Below are positions 53,599-63,800 of a stretch of DNA of 64,000 bases, piece by piece (the stretch's first letter is position 1; each line of letters opens with the position of its first letter). The notes beneath the pieces were generated by a model. That model did not search any database. It was not told where the DNA came from and saw nothing but the letters and a program-made list of their open reading frames with translations. Both the position numbers and the translations under genes were made by a program. The stretch spans positions 36,809,662 to 36,873,661 of the forward strand of contig CM057153.1 of the NCBI GenBank assembly GCA_029962745.1. Direction: 5' to 3'. This DNA comes from Echinometra lucunter (taxonomy: Eukaryota > Echinodermata > Echinoidea > Camarodonta > Echinometridae).

Positions 53599-53815
53599 TA
53601 ATTTCATTTCATTTCATTTAGTAATTCCACATTAAAAATTAGAAACTTATACAAACAATACAAAGCAAATCACGGATTCGGACACATAAGACAATAAAAC
53701 ACAAGAATCTACATCGATATACGGTATACAGGAAAGGGAGAAAAAAAAAGAACATAATGTGGACGGGGCTAGAAAAGCAAAGCTTGTCTAGTCTAGCCCC
53801 GTTAATTATTTAAAG
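53599..53815 (-). mobile_element. Probable LINE 3' UTR fragment
   Basis: A CATTT pentamer run (53599-53620) is followed by A-rich sequence and an 11-bp perfect inverted repeat (ACGGGGCTAGA, 53762-53772, with its complement at 53791-53801), whose loop contains AAGC-AAA-GCTT. Read on the - strand this matches the layout of the 25.9-kb LINE: stem-loop, A-rich 3' UTR, terminal short tandem repeat. No coding sequence remains, so the assignment rests on architecture. Confidence 0.45.
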
Positions 53816-55847
53816 GGGAAGTCCACCCTGAAAATATGTGTGGCCGAGTAAAAGGCAGAGGGAAATGATAGTGTCACGAAGAGCAGTGACATAACCCTGT
53901 TGTTAGAAAAAAGTTCTACGAAATAAAAAAAAAAGAATATTTATAAGGCGGGAGAAAATGTTTTCATGTAATTTGAAGATTTTATTTTGCTTTATAAGCA
54001 AGTCTAAACGAATAACGAAATCATTTTTACATCATTGTCATTTACTGAACGTGAATAGGGTGAAACTACAAAACTGTAGACCAAGTGGTGACTTATGACT
54101 AATGTTTATAAGCAGGGTATTCATTCCTAGTTTAGAATGAGTATCTCTTTCTTTTAATTGTAATTGTCTTATCTGTTTTTCTCCTAAATTTGAAATTCCT
54201 TGGATCCCCACCTTTTGAGGGGATGCTCTTTCAAAAGTTCTTGGGGATATTTTATCCTGTCTCATCCTCTATTTAAAGTGGTACAGCAGGGTGTGCAAAT
54301 CTAACTTTATGATGACTATTTGATTAAACAAAAGCTTCCACAGAAGGCGGTTAAGATAGTTCTTGTCATTTTGATCCCACGTTCTCGTGTGTCTTTTTTT
54401 TTACTATGCTCATGTCCCTCTGTTAAGACCTACACAGTGCAACCTAACCCGTCCTTTGGCAAAAAAACCGAAAAACTAAACTAAACTAAACTAAAATTTA
54501 AAAAAAAAAAATCTTTATTCCGTTTTTTTTTCTATCTAACTGTCCAAGTTCCTTAAGGGTTTTTCATGTCATCATCGCTCATTGAATGAGAAACAAAGGT
54601 CGATGTGTACTTCTAATCCTATCAAAAACCCATCCGTAACCTTATGACGTCATCAACATGCTTTCCAGCACAGAAATTGGATTATCGGATGTTACAATGT
54701 TTGCTGGTCTCATCATCTCCGATGTTGATTAGCAAATGAAATACGAGTAGGGGAGCTGCGAAGAGAATAAGACGTAGGGGTAGACTCAGGAGAGCTTTTT
54801 ATAGAAGATGGCAATCTTTATCAGTATTTGTCATTATTTTTACGTGGTTTTCGTCAAATTCATGTCATTTCTGCAGATGGTAACTTGAATTATTTTGCAT
54901 CAAGTCCCCTTGTATCACACCGTAATAACGTTGAGCTGTAGCAAAACCAAGTATTACAAGGCTTCAGAAAACATCCTCATTAACAGATATATTTGTCAAG
55001 TATTGATTAAAGTTAAATTAATGCAGTCATATCAGCTCCTTTTTCAATGAAATGTTGAAAAACTGACTAAAGAAAGGGAAACACAAACTGTTTTGAGGAT
55101 ATACGCGACGGGGTTTTCCCCCGAATTTGTCACTGAAATCATAGTACTTTTTTTCGTCGGAATTGTGGTTGATTCGTGAAATATGATTCCCCTGGGGATA
55201 TCCATGGTCTTCCTAAAATACAGAGGCATTGTGAAGATTCTAGCTTAAAAGTGTTCTCATCTTTCCTCCAAGATCCGTAGAGAGAGACATCCCAATGACG
55301 CCGCTTTATTTCTTGATGGATTCTATTTATCGGACGGGGAACTGGGAAAAAAAGGATGGAAGCTGTGCAAAACGTCCTGCCAGTTTAAAACAAGCTTTTT
55401 CATTAAAACTTAATGAGACATCGCATAGAAAAAAAATAACATTTTTGTTTCATTCTAATTTGATATGCTATTTTAATCATTTTGACTATGACACTTTATA
55501 TATATATATATGCACAGTACATCAGACTTATCCACTCATTATCAAAAAATTAAATAATTAGTAATGGCGATTCATAACGTATTCATCCATCATAAGACAA
55601 TTCAAATGCGTTTTAGGTTACGTCTTCTGCACATGTTTTATCATTTTCTTCTTGTTTATATTTAGGTTATAGAAAAACTTTGCTCATGAAAAGTATCTAT
55701 TTCAGAGCACATTAAACTGTGTACATCCAAAACTTAATATCCGTCCAAATGTATGCATGTATATATGAATATATGTACTCCAATTCTTATCTACATCACA
55801 TTGCTTTTTCCGGTAGTTGCTCCAGTACCCTCCAAAAAGAGACATAT

Positions 55848-56136
55848 CACCATGAACATGACAGACAAAGAAAGCGGACAAAACAAACAACCCTCATTCT
55901 ACCGTTCACAATGGTTCTGGTAGTCAAAAGAACATCCCTTCACTGCTATTGTCTAAAATATGTGGAACAGGTGTCACATGCATATTCACCTGGAACTACA
56001 TGATTAAACATAATAACTACATGATTAAACATAATAGCTGTGAAGGGATGTTCTTTTGACTTCCAGAACCATTGTGAAGAGTAGAATGAGAGGTTGTTTA
56101 TTTTGTCCGCTTTCTTTGTACGCCATGTTCATAGTG
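55848..56136. mobile_element. CACTA-type foldback MITE, copy 2 (with 21-bp internal duplication)
   Basis: Same family as copy 1 and same loop orientation, 289 bases. The left end is mutated to CACCATG; the right end is intact. The flanking 3-bp duplication is TAT (55845-55847, 56137-56139). The 21-base excess over the other copies is exactly a tandem duplication in the loop (55995-56015 and 56016-56036). It lies in the 6.7-kb PDE1 intron. Confidence 0.85.
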
Positions 56137-56340
56137 TATATTACTCAGTTTGAAACCTTTTAACAAAGCCATAAACGTTATTATTCCTGATTATATGGGT
56201 ATCTTGATTGTATACGATGATTGAGTGATTTTAATAGACCTGTTTACTAGTTTTATGTATTTTTATGCATAGTTGTTGAACAAAAGGTTTCCCTTGACAA
56301 CTAAGAAGCTTGCCAGAGGCTTGTCCGACATAGCAGCAAC

Positions 56341-56608
56341 CACTATGAACATGACCGACAAAGAAAGCGGACAAAATAAACAACCTCTCATTCTACCCTT
56401 CACAATGGTTCTGGTAGTCAAAAGAACATCCCTTCACAGCTATTATGTTTAATCATTAGTTCCAGGTGAATATGCATGTTACACCTGTTCCACATATTTC
56501 AGATAATAGCAGTGAAGGGATGTTCTTTTGACTACCAGAACCATTGTGAAGGGTAGAATGAGGGGTTGTTTATTTTGTCCGCTTTCTTTGTCCGTCATGT
56601 TCATAGTG
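56341..56608. mobile_element. CACTA-type foldback MITE, copy 3 (inverted loop)
   Basis: 268 bases with intact CACTATGAACATGAC ends and a 3-bp duplication AAC (56338-56340, 56609-56611). The loop is in the opposite orientation to copies 1 and 2. It lies 204 bases downstream of copy 2 and 256 bases upstream of the PDE1 exon at 56865. Confidence 0.87.
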
Positions 56609-56864
56609 AACCTATGTATGCAAACTGGATTCCTTCTATTCAGATTCCATTATGCATAACAGGTGAACTGAATAGTTGGTAACCAAGGGTTCTGGAGAGA
56701 AACGTGCATAAATTGGAATACCACAAGTAAACAGGTCTGTTATATTCAATCACGCACAAAAGTCAGCAATGCACTGATTCGATGACCTGTACATCAGATA
56801 TGAACACAACTTTCCATCAATTTATTCCCCAAATTTGCACAAACTTTCCCTTTTTTCACCGTAG

Positions 56865-57047
56865 ATATCATTATCACGAAGACGACGACGACCTCTCTGA
56901 AGTGACGTCGGATGAGGTACCCGAGCAGGTACGACACTGGTTGACATCGACATTCAGTAGGCAGTCGACCAAATCAAGATTAGGGGAAGAGAAACCTAGG
57001 TTCAGAAGTATCGTCCAGGCCTTAAGAACGGGATTATTCATAGACCG
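56865..57047 (+). CDS. PDE1: PDE1 exon: PDE1-specific N-terminal domain
   Basis: A 183-base exon with acceptor TTTTTTCACCGTAG (to 56864) and donor GTAAGA (from 57048). Completing the split Arg codon, it reads RYHYHEDDDDLSEVTSDEVP, then EQVRHWLTSTFSRQ, then EEKPRFRSIVQALRTGLFIDR. These blocks match the vertebrate PDE1 pattern of an acidic turn, V-P-x-x-VR-WL-STF-R, and EEKP-F-SIV-A-x-x-G-F-R (PDEase_I_N domain). The run of four Asp residues and the HYH sequence at the junction replace the Arg-Leu-Leu seen in vertebrates. The exon ends with CG of an Arg codon. A CACTA-type MITE ends 256 bases upstream of its acceptor. Confidence 0.97.
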
Positions 57048-57705
57048 GTAAGATTCTTTTACCAGTTATACTGTCCATGATTGCATTTTCAATATTACTT
57101 TACTTACAAATATCTATAATACTTGCCTCATTTGTTGCTTTTGGTAGATACCTGAACCCTAAGCATCTCCAAAAGATCACGATCTGTTTTGATTCAGTGC
57201 TAGGGGCTAGAAACCTTTGATCAAAAAGTCAATTAGATTTCAGAGAGAAAAAAAGGCACCCTTAAAAAGGAAGAAGAAAGTCTTTGATATCAGCTTACTT
57301 CTTCCCGGCGTGCCTTGAAAATTCATGGTACCTAGAAGCTTTAAAAAGTTGTTTGTAGTAAGAGATTTTGTTCCCTCAATCTATTCATTTATCACTCTCT
57401 CTCTCTCTCTCTCTCTCTCTGTCTTTGTGTCGCTGTTTCTTTGTTGATGTTCTGTCATTTGCAACAAATTAAATGGGAACATTTTCGCTTAGCCCATGAC
57501 CTTGATCAAATTTACCGGGCCTTTATTGTTCCATCTGACAACAGTGTCTGATAGACTGAGGCAACAGATGATTGTTTTACGTTACCCCCTTAAACCTTCA
57601 TCTTCTGCGACCTTTCTCACAATTTAACCTTTATGTCCTGTCAAACTCGCCAACTTAACAGTTGTTTTTCCCTATAATACATCCCACTTTTTCTTCCAAT
57701 TTCAG

Positions 57706-57772
57706 TATGTTCCGGAGAACATCTGCAACAGCGGGAACAGTCTTACCGGCAAAGGTCATTCAAATATTCAAG
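57706..57772 (+). CDS. PDE1: PDE1 exon: end of N-terminal domain, leads to catalytic domain
   Basis: A 67-base exon with acceptor TTCCAATTTCAG (to 57705) and donor GTAGGT (from 57773). The first T completes the split Arg codon and 22 codons follow: MFRRTSATAGTVLPAKVIQI, then FK. This matches the PDE1 segment M-(Y/F)-R-(R/K)-T that continues to (Y/L)P-A-VI and Lys just before the conserved DVDKW block. The exon ends in phase 0 after AAG. The next expected exon, starting near DVDKWSFDVF, is not visible in any frame between 57773 and 64000, so the following intron is at least 6.2 kb. Confidence 0.95.
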
Positions 57773-59579
57773 GTAGGTGTCAGCTTTCTGCCTAACTTTG
57801 ACTAACGGCGTACCGGATATCTTGTATAACCCTGAGATTCGAAAAATTGCCCAAAGCCTCCCTTCTCTTTCACTTGCCCCACTTAATTTCCCCCCTCTCT
57901 TTTTCTGTCTCTTCCTAACACACGCACACACACTCAAACAAACCTACCCACACTTTGTCTGCCTGCATGTCTCTCTCTATCTCTGTCTTCCTTTGTCTTT
58001 CATCCTTTACACATTCTCTCTCCCTCTTTCCCAATTTCTAACACACTTATAGTCACTGCTTCTCCGCTTCCGCCTAACTGTCACTGATTTCCATTCTGTT
58101 CAGAAAGCAGACGTGTATATTCGAATATTGAGGTTTTGGTCAAATTCCAAATTTCCAAGAGACTCGTGTGGGATATTCTGTCGCTTTTCATTTGTGACGT
58201 ATTTTCGTATCATCGATACTGTGGTGCAATCTTTCCTGTTTTTATTATTATTCTTATTTTTTACATAGCCTTCATTATTTTGAGAACTCTCTTTATCTAC
58301 ATTCAATGCAAATTGGTATTCGTGTAATTAAGAACTTTGACCATGCATCCCCATTTTTTTTTTCATTTTCCCTATAATTTATTATGACCAAGATTAATAA
58401 TCGTTTTTTTATGTACTAACGGTTCTGTTTCTTCGACAGTGGTAAAAGCTCTTTTGTGAAATTCATTCCAACATCTATATTTCTATACATAAAATGCTAT
58501 GATGTAATACATCATACACTATCTTGGGTCAATTCAGGGTAATTTTTGTACTATTATGCACAATCATACATGTAGGATTCATTTATATACTTACTTTATA
58601 CCTTTATTAATCTGTTTCGATCATACTTTCATCTTCATAATTTCATTTATCTGTTATCTAGCCTATTTGTAACCCTCTCTTTCTCTCTATGTAGCTGTAT
58701 TGCTCACTTTCTCTCATATAATCACTTTCTCCAAAAAAGAGCAATCCCTCCCTCTATCCACATCACAGACTCCCATTTGATGATGTGTATTATCTCTGCG
58801 AGTGTGTGTAACCCATTCGAGTGCACACAGTGGCGTTGCAGTTCTGTGCGTTGCGTGCATTATGCATTTCCATTCCAAAATATACACCCCCTCCAGCATC
58901 TGTTGCCAAAATTAGCCACTAGTTTAGCCACTCAGACCATTTGAAATGAATTCTATTATCAACAAACCACTTCCGTCTGAATACACTCGCAAGTTAATTA
59001 ATCTAGTTGAAATCTACCATCGTATCTGTAATAAGTTAGAATTACTCATTCAGACTAATTCGATAACTGGGTGTGAGCTGAATTGGCCTTACATCATTCA
59101 TTCTTTTTCTATCACTACATGGACCTATGTAGAAATGATTCTCATATCTACGTCTTTATGAAATAACTATCAGAATTCGGCTAAAAGAAATTATCTAGGG
59201 GGGGGGGGGGGTAAAAACATCCTGTAAAACGTATGCTATTTGATACTTATTTCAGAAACCGTAATGCAGTTATTCATCGTTATCCTTATGTAATTCTTTA
59301 TTTAATTCAATGACAGGCAGTTCTTCCCATTAATTCATGTCATATCTTTATTCATCATCAACTGGGAGTTTTGATTAGAATAAACATTCAAGCCAATGTA
59401 CTTCATACTGTTCATAGTTCAATTTCGTACTGTCATTTTCAGGAAAAAGGTCCCTTCGTCATGACATAATTTCTCTGCATTAAAATGAACATCAATATTT
59501 ATCTCTTTTACAAAAAAAAGTGACAATGTCAGGTTATAAGCAGGGTCCGAAAATAACTTTATGAGTCGACTTAATTCTA

Positions 59580-59804
59580 CACTCTTAGAAAAATATGCCA
59601 CTTAGAACCTTTTTTGTCCCGTATTTAAAACCTCCAGAAAAGGGGGTTCTATAATTATAAAGGGTTCTTTATATTTTCAAGAACCCCAAAAGGTTCCTTG
59701 TAAAATTATTTTATTATTATTAATGATTCTTTGAAGATCATTTAAAGGTTCCAAATGTGGGACAAGAACAGGTTCCAGATCAGCACAATTTTTTTCTAAG
59801 AGTG
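59580..59804. mobile_element. Short TIR element with TA duplication, GGTTC-rich core
   Basis: Perfect 14-15-base inverted termini CACTCTTAGAAAAA, flanked by TA (59578-59579, 59805-59806). The 225-base interior repeats AGAACC/GGTTC(T/C) in both orientations. No coding frame. Downstream of the last PDE1 exon seen, so probably intronic. Confidence 0.75.
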
Positions 59805-60665
59805 TATGAAAGTGTTGAAATTATAATAGCAACAACGTCTTATAATGTAGCCTAGGTGCCCCATCGTGTTACATTCGACCAGCCCATAGAGTTTACACCA
59901 TAACAGCGCCATACGACACAGACATGCCAAACATGTGGCGTAGCCATCTCGTAATGAAATTTCCATAGCGATTATCTGACCGCCGAAAGTGAGCGGACAC
60001 TATAAAAACAACTGCCAGCCCTAGGTAAAGGTCTGTGAATTATGTAATACAGGTACATGTATATACGTCCTCCTGCGTTTCCTCTCGCCGTTTTCTCTTA
60101 CTGTTTGCTTCCTCTTTCATTCATTTCTTTTATTTATTTAATGTTTGCAAACTTTATGTGGTAATTGATATCTCCCAGTAATTTTTTTATTGTAACACTT
60201 ACAGACTGTATCATGCCTAAGTCAGTCCGCAACGGGACTAAAAATTGACTTATGGTTTGGCCTCTTAAATCAAGGTAATTGTTGTCTTTTGTATTGTTTG
60301 TCCGGTATCTGTCTTGTTTTGAGACTAAGGTATCCTGGAAAAAGGAAAGGGGAATAAAACACAAACGAGAATTATTGTCAAAGTTGAAGGGGATGTTAGT
60401 GATAAAAAGAGATCAGACTCAAGCAGAAATTACTGAAAAGATCTGATTTGAGGTACAGCAAATAACTTCAAGTAGACAAGAGAAGGGGAAAGGATGTTCT
60501 CCCACCAAGGACGTCAGTCTGATTGATAGCCACAAGTTATCTCCTCATTTCCTCCGTCTTGCGTTGAACCTCGTCACTTCATATCCTCACTTGTTTACGT
60601 CCTTGCATAAGTACACAACCTCGTCAAGCCATAAGGAAGTATCCTGAGAGCCGTTCTAACAAATA

Positions 60666-60876
60666 AACTCTACAAAAAGGATTTGTCAAAATGACCAATA
60701 CTTTGGTTATGTGTCCGACCGAAAATAATGGTGAAGATTGACCAATATGATGGTCATATTGGTCAATATTGCCAAATTACTGGTTAAAATGGTTGAATTT
60801 GACCAATTTTTTGGTCCGGTACATATTCACCAACAAACAGACAAATTGGTTATTTTGACCCTTCCTTTTTAGAGTG
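60666..60876. mobile_element. Short TIR element with TA duplication, TTGGTCAA-rich core
   Basis: Left terminus AACTCTACAAAAAGGA and right terminus the complement of CACTCTAAAAAGGA. The inverted similarity continues inward through TTGTCAAAATGACCAAT / GGGTCAAAATAACCAAT. TA flanks both ends (60664-60665, 60877-60878). The 211-base core is built of TTGGTCAA/ATTGACCAAT units in both orientations. No coding frame. Confidence 0.7.
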
Positions 60877-63800
60877 TACCATGACGTAATCTCTTTTATG
60901 ATGCATAATTATGTGACTGAATCCTCTTGAATTACTTATACTATCTGTATATTTTGTCACTTTAAATCTTGTGTATTCACTGCTGCTTTTTGTCATTGCG
61001 ATACTTGGCTGTGTAGTTTGTCTCCTTATGGTCATGTGTCCACTTGACCGTGCCAGGGTCTATGATTTCCAACGCCAGCCACGCATAAAACAAGTGCTTG
61101 AATGAGCACGTGACTAGCAAGATAACTGACAACATCATATGTGTCTTTTTGGCGCGTTTTGTTGATTAGAGGCGGGAAAGGCAGGAATTCAATCGGATGT
61201 TCCGAAGTGGCCTTTTCCTGGAGGACGTTGGTACGGACCCACTAAAACCGACTTCTCTCTTGTCATTACAAGTTGAAGGACTGGAGTGCGTTATTTTCTT
61301 GAGATAATGGAATCGCTCCGAAATTAGGTATAGGTGAAGAAAGGGAAAGACTTCAATACATGTATGCACCATAGTCTGGACATGGGTTTTGCATTATTCC
61401 AAAACGGAAAATCTCCCCAAACAAAAGTCAAGCACATTCTTAGGATCAATTTTTCTTTGGTAAAGTGTGTCTCTCCCTCTCTATCCATTTGTATATCACT
61501 TGTGCAAGCAAACATTGGGATCACGTTGAATATAAGATGAATGCTGATTGTAATCAAATTGACCCAGATTATTTATGTTGATAATCAGTTCTTTGTCCGT
61601 TTTTCTTTGATATTCTTTAGACTGGATAGTGAATATTCAAAGCGATTTGGAGTTTAGGTTGAAATTGTATATCTATTCAGTGCTTGCCGTAAGACAAGCA
61701 ATGAATATTCAATAGCGACATATCAGCTGCGAAGCGGTAGGTGTTTAGGGTTGTTCCTAATGCCTCTGCGCAGTTTGGTCTTATTTTTTCTGTAAAATTT
61801 CACTTTGTGTTTAATCAATGAATTATGCCTAAAGAGTTTGAACTTTCTTTTTGTGACCTCTTTCTTGTGTCTGGCAGTACCCAACAGTACTTTCGAAGAA
61901 GAAAAAAAACACGTGTTTAATTTAAATGAAAAGAGGAGCCGAGAGGAAGGAACCGAAATAGACATAGGAAGCTCATACTTCTATCAAATCTGAAATTTCA
62001 TCTGAGCGTGACTTCCGTTATTATTTCAATCAGGGTATTAAAGTTTGTGCCAAAGGGCTCGCCTCTTGCCTTCCCTCAGGGCCTCCACCAAATTTATTTC
62101 AACACATCACCTGACCCTGGGAATAGTGCTGCTAAATTGGCTTACTTAGGAAGCGAGGAAGACTTCCTTCAGAAGGTATTTGAGAGCTAATGATACGAAT
62201 TACCTGCCCCTAGTCAGTCTCGCGTCATTATCTCTCACAGTCCAAACTATGTTCGTAGTAACGTCCAGTAAAGGAAACTGGATGATATGTCTATGTCTCT
62301 TTTGTTATCATTTTCAGTCAAAGACACCGAACATTATTAATGTTTAAATAATGCATCAATCTTTTTTTTTTTAAATCAAGAATAGCAGGTGAACGAACCT
62401 CGCTAAACCTTTTCACAATTTTTCACAATTTTTCACAATTGATTAATACTGAGTAGTGGTGCACAGTGCATGTGCATGGTGTCGTGTGGAAACTTGATGA
62501 TATATTGTTTATGATACTGAATCGAAAATGTACCTATTCCGACCTTTTTTCTAGAGATGACCTTGCCATCTTCAATTTCAGGCATAGAATGCTTTTGTCA
62601 TTAGGAAAAGAAAGCTACAGGAAAGACCTGTAGAAATTTACATGACTCTTGCTGTGAACTAGAGGCCATTTCGTTCTAATTTCCGATCCGTAATCGTTAT
62701 GGTGCATGCATTTTTTAAAATGTTGGAATGTTTCATGTGTAAGTTCTTGAGTAGTAAGTAGTCTCTGGTAAGGACATCAGTTAAGAAAAGGTTGAATGCA
62801 ATGCAGAGCACACTTAAACTGAACTTCGACGGGATAAATCCAGTCTGTTGCACATGTACGTTTGTGCCTTTTCTTCCTCTTTTTGTCTTTTCCATAATTC
62901 TCATCAGATTTAAAAACTTTTTGACAAATAAGTTTAAGTGTAATCGCATAATCACTCATTTCATGTTTCTCAATTGCACGATAAATTCATTAACAATGTG
63001 ACCGGTTTTGTCAACACTTCTCCACTGCTCGTGGAATGATGTAATTTTCAGCTGATGCTTATGCAGTAAACAGGATAAATGTGATCATAATATAATTTGA
63101 GATGTGGCTAATTTTTCTACATTCTTCTTTTTTTTAAAAAACCTGCGACTTCCTGTCGCAAATTTGAAAAGACAACCTTTTGTACAGAGGAAGCTCACGA
63201 TTTTTCAAACCAGCTGTTTGGAGTGACTGTATTTTGTTATCTGTGTTAATCACCACACTTACTTTTTTGTTTCGATATCCTTCATTGCGGTTCGTCAAAC
63301 GCAGCTTGGGCAATACACATCATCAAACATGCAAAAGGCAGCCGACAAAAGCGAGATGAGTATACACGTGTACTTTCCGCACACTTTTATACGGTCCCAT
63401 TTAAAAAAAAAAAACCTGCAAGATGAAAAGAAGCGGGAAGTAGACTGCATAGAAATGATGGTGTGATGTAGTCATGGTGACGAGAAATGCTGGTACATGT
63501 TAACCACCAAAACACCTGTATCGAGTAATGCATCTTCATCATCATCGGTTGTGTCAGGTAGTCAGGAAACATGCATCTTTTGACAATGACTTTGCTCGAA
63601 AATGCCACATGCCATAGCTATCTTCACACGTTGGAATTCTAAATACCATGTTAATCATCTACATAAACATGAGAGACGCCCAAGAGCGTCACCACATTTA
63701 CGAATTCACCCATAGGGTGTTAGTTAGGATGATATATTACAGATGAGTCAAATTCCTTCAAATACAACACACCGTCATCGGCGATGTTTTGGCGTCTTTC

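Larger units (their letters stand above)
50164..56864 (+). other. PDE1 intron (about 6.7 kb) full of transposon remnants
   Basis: Bounded by donor GTAAGC and acceptor CACCGTAG. Contains the MITE at 50266, the LINE tail at 52466, the LINE 3' UTR fragment at 53599, a short common-repeat-like start (TTTAAAGGGGAAGTCCACCC, 53811-53830) and CACTA-type copies 2 and 3. No additional conserved PDE1 exon is seen inside it. Confidence 0.85.
49364..57772 (+). other. PDE1: PDE1 gene, 5' part (four exons, runs off right edge)
   Basis: Gene-level entry for a Ca2+/calmodulin-stimulated 3',5'-cyclic nucleotide phosphodiesterase, which hydrolyses cAMP and/or cGMP in the cytosol. Four + strand exons join without a stop: exit/entry phases are A|AA, AG|A, CG|T, and the last exon ends in phase 0. 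Introns are about 454, 6701 and 658 bases. The large intron holds a foldback MITE, a LINE tail, a LINE 3' UTR fragment and two CACTA-type MITEs. The translated part covers the N-terminus and the PDE1-specific N-terminal domain only; no HD-domain metal-binding motifs are present, so the catalytic exons lie past base 64000. The true first exon and promoter are not identified. Confidence 0.9.

Noticed and set aside
58084..58160. Acceptor-like CTGTTCAG followed by an open frame starting KADVYIRILRFW, tested as the next PDE1 exon
   Set aside because: It does not resemble the conserved block expected after the 57772 junction (DVDKW-S-DVF), and the frame becomes a hydrophobic low-complexity run.
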